The position numbers and the translations under genes were made by a program. Positions 60,104 to 64,000 of a DNA stretch of 64,000 bases are shown here, piece after piece. Source of the DNA: GCA-002282575 sp964416645 (GTDB taxonomy: Bacteria > Pseudomonadota > Gammaproteobacteria > Thiomicrospirales > Thiomicrospiraceae). Each line of letters opens with the position of its first letter. Positions within the stretch are counted from its first letter, which is position 1. The stretch covers positions 8,894 through 72,893 of the forward strand of contig CAYQEZ010000003.1 in NCBI GenBank assembly GCA_964416645.1, written 5' to 3'. Below the pieces are notes generated by a model. The model searched no databases, was not told where the DNA came from, and was given only the letters and a program-made list of their open reading frames with translations.

Positions 60104-61107
60104 GTGAGTCTTCAACCATTCGTTTTAGCTTGCATCCGCAAGATAATGAAGCTTTGCAAAATTTATGTGGCTGGCATGAAGAACATTTGGCGCAAATTGA
60201 AACGCGTTTAGGTGTTTCCATTAATCATCTTGGTTTTGATTTTCAAGTGAGTGGTGAGGCGAGTTTATTAGTGCCGACTCAGCAACTGTTGATTAATCTG
60301 TATCAGCAATCGTTTAAGGGGTTAATGGATACGGAACAGGTGCATTTACAGCTAACGGCTATGGCAGCCTTACCTGCTTTGCCACACGTTGAGACGGTGA
60401 TTGAATCGGCAACGCCATCAAGCGAAAGTGGTTATGCGGTGTTGCGTCCTCATCGTAAGCTAGTTAGGGCTAGAACAGCGAATCAACATACTTATATTCG
60501 TAACATGCATCAGTTTGATGTCAATTTTGGTATAGGTCCAGCTGGTACAGGGAAAACCTACATGGCAGTAGCTCGGGCGGTAGAATTACTGGAAAACGAG
60601 CAAGTGCGTCGTTTGATTCTCACCCGTCCTGCGGTCGAAGCAGGTGAAAAGCTGGGTTTTTTACCAGGTGATTTAGCGCAAAAGGTCGATCCTTATTTAC
60701 GTCCCTTATATGATGCACTTTATGAGTTGCTAGGTTTTGAAAAAGTCGAACGCTTGATGGAGCGCCATGTTATTGAGGTTGCTCCTTTGGCGTTTATGCG
60801 TGGGCGTACGTTGAACGAAAGTTGTATTATTTTGGACGAAGCGCAAAATACGACCAGTGAACAAATGAAAATGTTTTTAACCCGCGTTGGCTTTGGCTCT
60901 AAAGTGATTGTTACGGGAGATATGACGCAGATTGATTTACCGAACAAAGTCGGTTCTGGTTTACGGCAGGCTAGTGAAATTTTACAAGGGGTGGAGGGCA
61001 TTGGTTTTACCTTCTTCACTTCTAAAGATGTGGTTCGTCATCCATTAGTACAAAGGGTTATTGAAGCTTATGAGCGCTTTGAAACAACAACAGGCACAGC
61101 GTCTTAA
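60100..61107 (+). CDS. ybeZ: PhoH-like ATPase (YbeZ)
   Basis: A 335-residue PhoH family NTPase. Walker A is GPAGTGKTYMAVARA and Walker B is CIILDEAQNTT, with LTRPAVEAGEKLGFLPGD between them. It is a cytosolic protein that in E. coli interacts with YbeY and is linked to ribosome/RNA quality. It overlaps miaB at its start and ybeY at its end by 38 bases. Confidence 0.95.
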   Translation: MSESSTIRFSLHPQDNEALQNLCGWHEEHLAQIETRLGVSINHLGFDFQVSGEASLLVPTQQLLINLYQQSFKGLMDTEQVHLQLTAMAALPALPHVETVIESATPSSESGYAVLRPHRKLVRARTANQHTYIRNMHQFDVNFGIGPAGTGKTYMAVARAVELLENEQVRRLILTRPAVEAGEKLGFLPGDLAQKVDPYLRPLYDALYELLGFEKVERLMERHVIEVAPLAFMRGRTLNESCIILDEAQNTTSEQMKMFLTRVGFGSKVIVTGDMTQIDLPNKVGSGLRQASEILQGVEGIGFTFFTSKDVVRHPLVQRVIEAYERFETTTGTAS

Positions 61108-61591
61108 GCAACGTCGCCTGCGACAAGCACAACGTCTTTCTGTAGCCATTGATTGGCAAACGGCACCCGTAAAAGGTTTGCTGACGCCTTTGGTGCATAA
61201 AGCAGTGCGTTTGGCTTGGTTAGGTGAAGGAAAAGCTTCGGTCAATGTATCTTTGGTTGATACCGAAACCAGCCAGTCTTTGAATCATGAGTGGCGCGGT
61301 AAAGATAAGCCAACCAATATTCTCTCTTTTCCTTTTGAGCTGCCCGAAGGTTGGGAGGATCGTCAGCAGTTGCTGGGTGATTTAGTGATTTGTGTCCCTG
61401 TGGTTTTGCAAGAAGCGCAACAACAGGGTAAAGTTTTGGCTGAGCACATGGCACATTTGTTGGTGCATGGTTTACTCCATTTGCAAGGTTATGATCATGA
61501 AAATGAGGAGGATGCTGAGCAAATGGAAGCCTTAGAAACAGCGTTATTAGCGCAGTTGGGTATTCACGATCCTTATACGATTACGGAATAG
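61070..61591 (+). CDS. ybeY: Endoribonuclease YbeY
   Basis: A 173-residue zinc RNase for 16S rRNA 3'-end maturation and 70S quality control. The metal site is HMAHLLVHGLLHLQGYDH (three His), and NHEWRGKDKPTNILSFPFE is family-typical. The basic N-terminal extension (KQQQAQRLKQRRLRQAQRLS) is longer than in E. coli. The first ATG in a sensible context lies inside ybeZ, giving a 38-base overlap. Confidence 0.95.
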   Translation: MSALKQQQAQRLKQRRLRQAQRLSVAIDWQTAPVKGLLTPLVHKAVRLAWLGEGKASVNVSLVDTETSQSLNHEWRGKDKPTNILSFPFELPEGWEDRQQLLGDLVICVPVVLQEAQQQGKVLAEHMAHLLVHGLLHLQGYDHENEEDAEQMEALETALLAQLGIHDPYTITE

Positions 61592-61603
61592 GAAAGCAAA
61601 AAG

Positions 61604-62458
61604 ATGAGCGGTGATGGCACTCGAAAGGGTTCTTGGTTAGACAGTTTGAAACACTGGTTCGATCAAGAACCCAAAGATCGCGACGATTTATTAGATGAGA
61701 TTAAAGATGCCTTTAATCGACAAATTATCGATGTTGATGCCTGGCGCATGTTGCAAGGTGTCTTGTCCTTGTCGGCAATGCGAGTGCGTGATGTCATGGT
61801 GCCACGCGCCCAGATGGTCATGCTCAGCGCAGGTGATTCGATTGCAGATACCTTAAAAGTCATTCTTGAAACGCAACATTCTCGCTATCCCGTGACAGGC
61901 GATGATAAAGAGTCATTGGTGGGTTTGCTCATGACCAAAGACTTGCTTATTGCCTATATGCGCGATCAAGTGGGTAAGTTGGAAAATTTATCATCCCTTT
62001 ATCGTCCCGTTTTTTATGTACCTGAAGGCAAGCGTGCCACTGAATTATTGCGCGAGTTTCAAAGTCGACGTTTGCATATGGCATTGGTGGTTGATGAGTA
62101 TGGAAGCATCACGGGTTTGGTGACTATCGAAGACATTATTGAAGCCATTGTCGGTGAAATTGATGATGAATATGACGAAGCGGATGTGCATATTTTACAG
62201 ATGAATGCCAATACCTTTACGGTGAAAGCCGTTTCGAGTGTTGAAGAAGTGAATCGTTTTTTCGATGTTGAGTTAGATACGGAAGTGGCCGATACCATTG
62301 GTGGACTACTGGTTGCTCGATTTGGACGAGTGCCACAAACGGGTGAAAGCATGGCCTTGGGCGGATTGCTTTTCAAAGTTATTCGTGCTGATCGTCGTCG
62401 TGTGCATTTGTTCAAAGTTAGCCCGTTAGACGAAGAAACCCTCGGTCATGGAGAATAA
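61604..62458 (+). CDS. corC: CBS-pair protein CorC (YbeX)
   Basis: A 284-residue cytosolic protein with two CBS domains (about 60-190: MRVRDVMVPRAQMVML, then LHMALVVDEYGSITGLVTIE). A C-terminal CorC/HlyC transporter-associated domain follows (about 205-280, ADTIGGLLVARFGRVPQTGE). It is linked to magnesium/cobalt efflux and, in this operon context, to ribosome metabolism. It ends 11 bases inside lnt. Confidence 0.95.
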   Translation: MSGDGTRKGSWLDSLKHWFDQEPKDRDDLLDEIKDAFNRQIIDVDAWRMLQGVLSLSAMRVRDVMVPRAQMVMLSAGDSIADTLKVILETQHSRYPVTGDDKESLVGLLMTKDLLIAYMRDQVGKLENLSSLYRPVFYVPEGKRATELLREFQSRRLHMALVVDEYGSITGLVTIEDIIEAIVGEIDDEYDEADVHILQMNANTFTVKAVSSVEEVNRFFDVELDTEVADTIGGLLVARFGRVPQTGESMALGGLLFKVIRADRRRVHLFKVSPLDEETLGHGE

Positions 62459-63998
62459 CGTCATTGCCCAATGGGCTGAAAAGCTAGGTTGGTCAACCTA
62501 TGGGTTAAGACTGGTGCTCGCATTAGTGATAGGCTCGGTTGCCGTGTTAGGCTTCTCGCCCTACGACTTTCCTTTAGCGACCTTAGTGGCTCTGGTGGCG
62601 CTTTGGTCACTCTGGTCAACGGCAACTAACTGGCGTCAGGGAGCGGCAGAGGGCATGGCGTTTGGTGTTGGCTTCTTTGGTTATGGTGTGAGCTGGTTGG
62701 GCATCAGCTTAGCTATTTATGGCGGAGTCCCCTTCGGTTTTACTTGGTTAGTGGTGTTGCTATTTGTGTTGCTGTTATCGCTTTTTATAGCGATGGTGGG
62801 AGCATTCGCCGTTTGGTCACGAAACGGCTTTCCTAAAGCCTTATGGGCGTTATTACTCTTACCGAGCTTTTGGGTAGGGGCTGAATGGCTACGTGTGATG
62901 ATTTGGGATGGCTTTCCTTGGTTGCTGGTCGGTTATTCACACACAGACACTTGGCTGGCTGGCTGGGCGCCACTAGGAGGAACGCTAGCGGTGAGTTTTT
63001 CCGTTAGTGTTTCGGCAGGTTTGTTATGGTTATTATTGCGATCAGTGCAATGGTTTCCTGTCGCTTTAGCCTTTGGCTTATTTTGGAGTTTTTCAGGTTA
63101 TTTATCGGGTTTGAGCTGGGTTGAAGCTAAGGGCGAAGCAACGCAGGTTGCCTTAGTGCATGGTCAAATTTCAGAAACCATTAAGTGGAACCCTGATGCA
63201 TTAACGCCCATTATGCGTGCTTATCAGCAAGCAAGTGAGCCTTTTTTGGGTATAGCAAAAGTGATTGTTTGGCCAGAAACCGCGATTCCGACTTTTCTAG
63301 ATAGCGTGATGCCCGCATTGGGTGAGTTCAGTCAAACTGCCAAGTCCAGTGGTACGCAGATCGTAACAGGGGTTGCTTTACGTGAAGACACCATTGCTGG
63401 ACGTCAATACTTCAATAGTATCGCCGCCTTAGATGGCAGTTTGCGCTATGACAAGCAACATTTGGTGCCTTTTAGTGAGTATTATCCAGGTTTTGCGGTG
63501 TTATCGGCACTCGCCAAACTCATCAATATGCCCATGTCTCAGTTTTCAGCGGGAGAACTGTCAAAAGTGCAACCGTTGAACGATCAGCAGGTAGGTTTTG
63601 CCGTTTGTTACGAAGCTGATTTTGGACTAGAAATGGCTATTGTCACACCGACAACAGATTGGTGGTTGGTGGTTAGTGATGATGGTTGGTTCCATCCCAG
63701 CGCAATGGCAGGGCAGCATTGGCAGATGACGCGATTGCGTGCACGAGAGTTGGGGCGAGAAATTGTACGTGTAACCAATCAAGGCTATTCGGGTGTTGCA
63801 CGCGTTAATGGTGAAGGTAATGCAGTGGCGACACCGAATGATGCTTTGGCTGGGCATTTAGTTTCGGTACAGGCTTATACTGGCGAGACGCCCTATGTGC
63901 GTTATCGTGATATGCCTTTGTTGATGCTGTTGTCGTTCAGTATTGCCATGGTATTTATGCACTGGAGACGAAGCAAAGGCGTGCAGCATAGAGATTAG
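62448..63998 (+). CDS. lnt: Apolipoprotein N-acyltransferase
   Basis: A 516-residue inner-membrane enzyme that adds the third acyl chain to lipoproteins. About six N-terminal membrane helices (20-220) precede a periplasmic nitrilase-fold domain with the Glu-Lys-Cys triad: Glu277 (VWPETAIPTF), Lys336 (YDKQHLVPFSEYYPGF) and Cys387 (FAVCYEADFG). A final helix closes the protein (LLMLLSFSIAMVFMHW). It overlaps corC by 11 bases and completes the miaB-ybeZ-ybeY-corC-lnt block. The stop lies two bases from the window edge. Confidence 0.97.
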   Translation: MENNVIAQWAEKLGWSTYGLRLVLALVIGSVAVLGFSPYDFPLATLVALVALWSLWSTATNWRQGAAEGMAFGVGFFGYGVSWLGISLAIYGGVPFGFTWLVVLLFVLLLSLFIAMVGAFAVWSRNGFPKALWALLLLPSFWVGAEWLRVMIWDGFPWLLVGYSHTDTWLAGWAPLGGTLAVSFSVSVSAGLLWLLLRSVQWFPVALAFGLFWSFSGYLSGLSWVEAKGEATQVALVHGQISETIKWNPDALTPIMRAYQQASEPFLGIAKVIVWPETAIPTFLDSVMPALGEFSQTAKSSGTQIVTGVALREDTIAGRQYFNSIAALDGSLRYDKQHLVPFSEYYPGFAVLSALAKLINMPMSQFSAGELSKVQPLNDQQVGFAVCYEADFGLEMAIVTPTTDWWLVVSDDGWFHPSAMAGQHWQMTRLRARELGREIVRVTNQGYSGVARVNGEGNAVATPNDALAGHLVSVQAYTGETPYVRYRDMPLLMLLSFSIAMVFMHWRRSKGVQHRD

Positions 63999-64000
63999 TT

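Noticed and set aside
1..64000. Search by eye for tRNA, rRNA, CRISPR arrays, transposases and prophage genes
   Set aside because: None was recognised. A tRNA or small RNA could still be missed without a covariance-model scan.

Overview
The window is a stretch of chromosome from a Gram-negative, aerobic gammaproteobacterium. The evidence is a complete LPS-transport set (kdsC, lptC, lptA, lptB), lpxH, the Mla phospholipid-transport operon, a cytochrome bc1 complex followed by sspA-sspB, Hda, EttA, carA-carB-greA, and the miaB-phoH-ybeY-corC-lnt block. No 16S or other strong taxonomic marker is present, so I do not name a genus. Gene density is high, and only two gaps exceed 300 bases. I found no rRNA, tRNA, CRISPR array, insertion sequence or prophage.

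Layout. 1-1.2 kb: the end of sucC and all of sucD. 1.2-2.2 kb: a small accessory patch with minus-strand gene relics and a type II toxin-antitoxin pair. 2.2-5.7 kb: nitroreductase, Nudix hydrolase, PACE-type efflux protein, glutamine-dependent NAD synthetase and a VF530-type small protein. 5.8-10.1 kb: hda, then a compact co-directional cluster of two exported thioredoxin-fold proteins, a TolC-like channel, a very short periplasmic adaptor, an unrecognised 95-residue protein and an ABM-domain monooxygenase. 10.1-11.7 kb (minus): aat and trxB. 12-15 kb: prfB, with its programmed +1 frameshift, and lysS. 15-20 kb: a large hybrid sensor kinase with a heme-type sensor domain, ygfZ with a tiny upstream membrane-protein gene (minus), and a SPOR-domain protein. 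20-27.6 kb (minus): coaE, ettA, lpxH, a cyclophilin, and a three-gene envelope glycosylation cluster.

27.6-31.6 kb: the heat-shock operon grpE-dnaK-dnaJ, with sigma-32-type promoters before grpE and before dnaK. 31.7-39 kb: a lipoprotein, dapB, carA (preceded by an attenuator-like leader), carB, greA and a DUF455 ferritin-like protein. 39.1-42.4 kb (minus): kdsC-lptC-lptA-lptB-hpf and an unknown small gene. 42.6-52.7 kb: mlaFEDCB, a two-gene ABC exporter, ibaG, murA, and hisG-hisD-hisC. 52.7-58.6 kb: a Nif3-like protein, petA-petB-petC, sspA-sspB and radA. 58.7-64 kb: miaB-phoH-ybeY-corC-lnt.

Most of the window is well-known housekeeping. The parts that merit a second look are the thioredoxin/TolC/mini-adaptor cluster at 6.5-9.7 kb, the inverted-repeat-rich gap between trxB and prfB and a similar hairpin before ibaG, the relic patch beside the toxin-antitoxin pair, the amber codon just before the SPOR-protein start, the carA leader, and a false 100-N gap inside hisD. 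That gap is flanked by an exact 55-base duplication; collapsing it restores a full-length gene.
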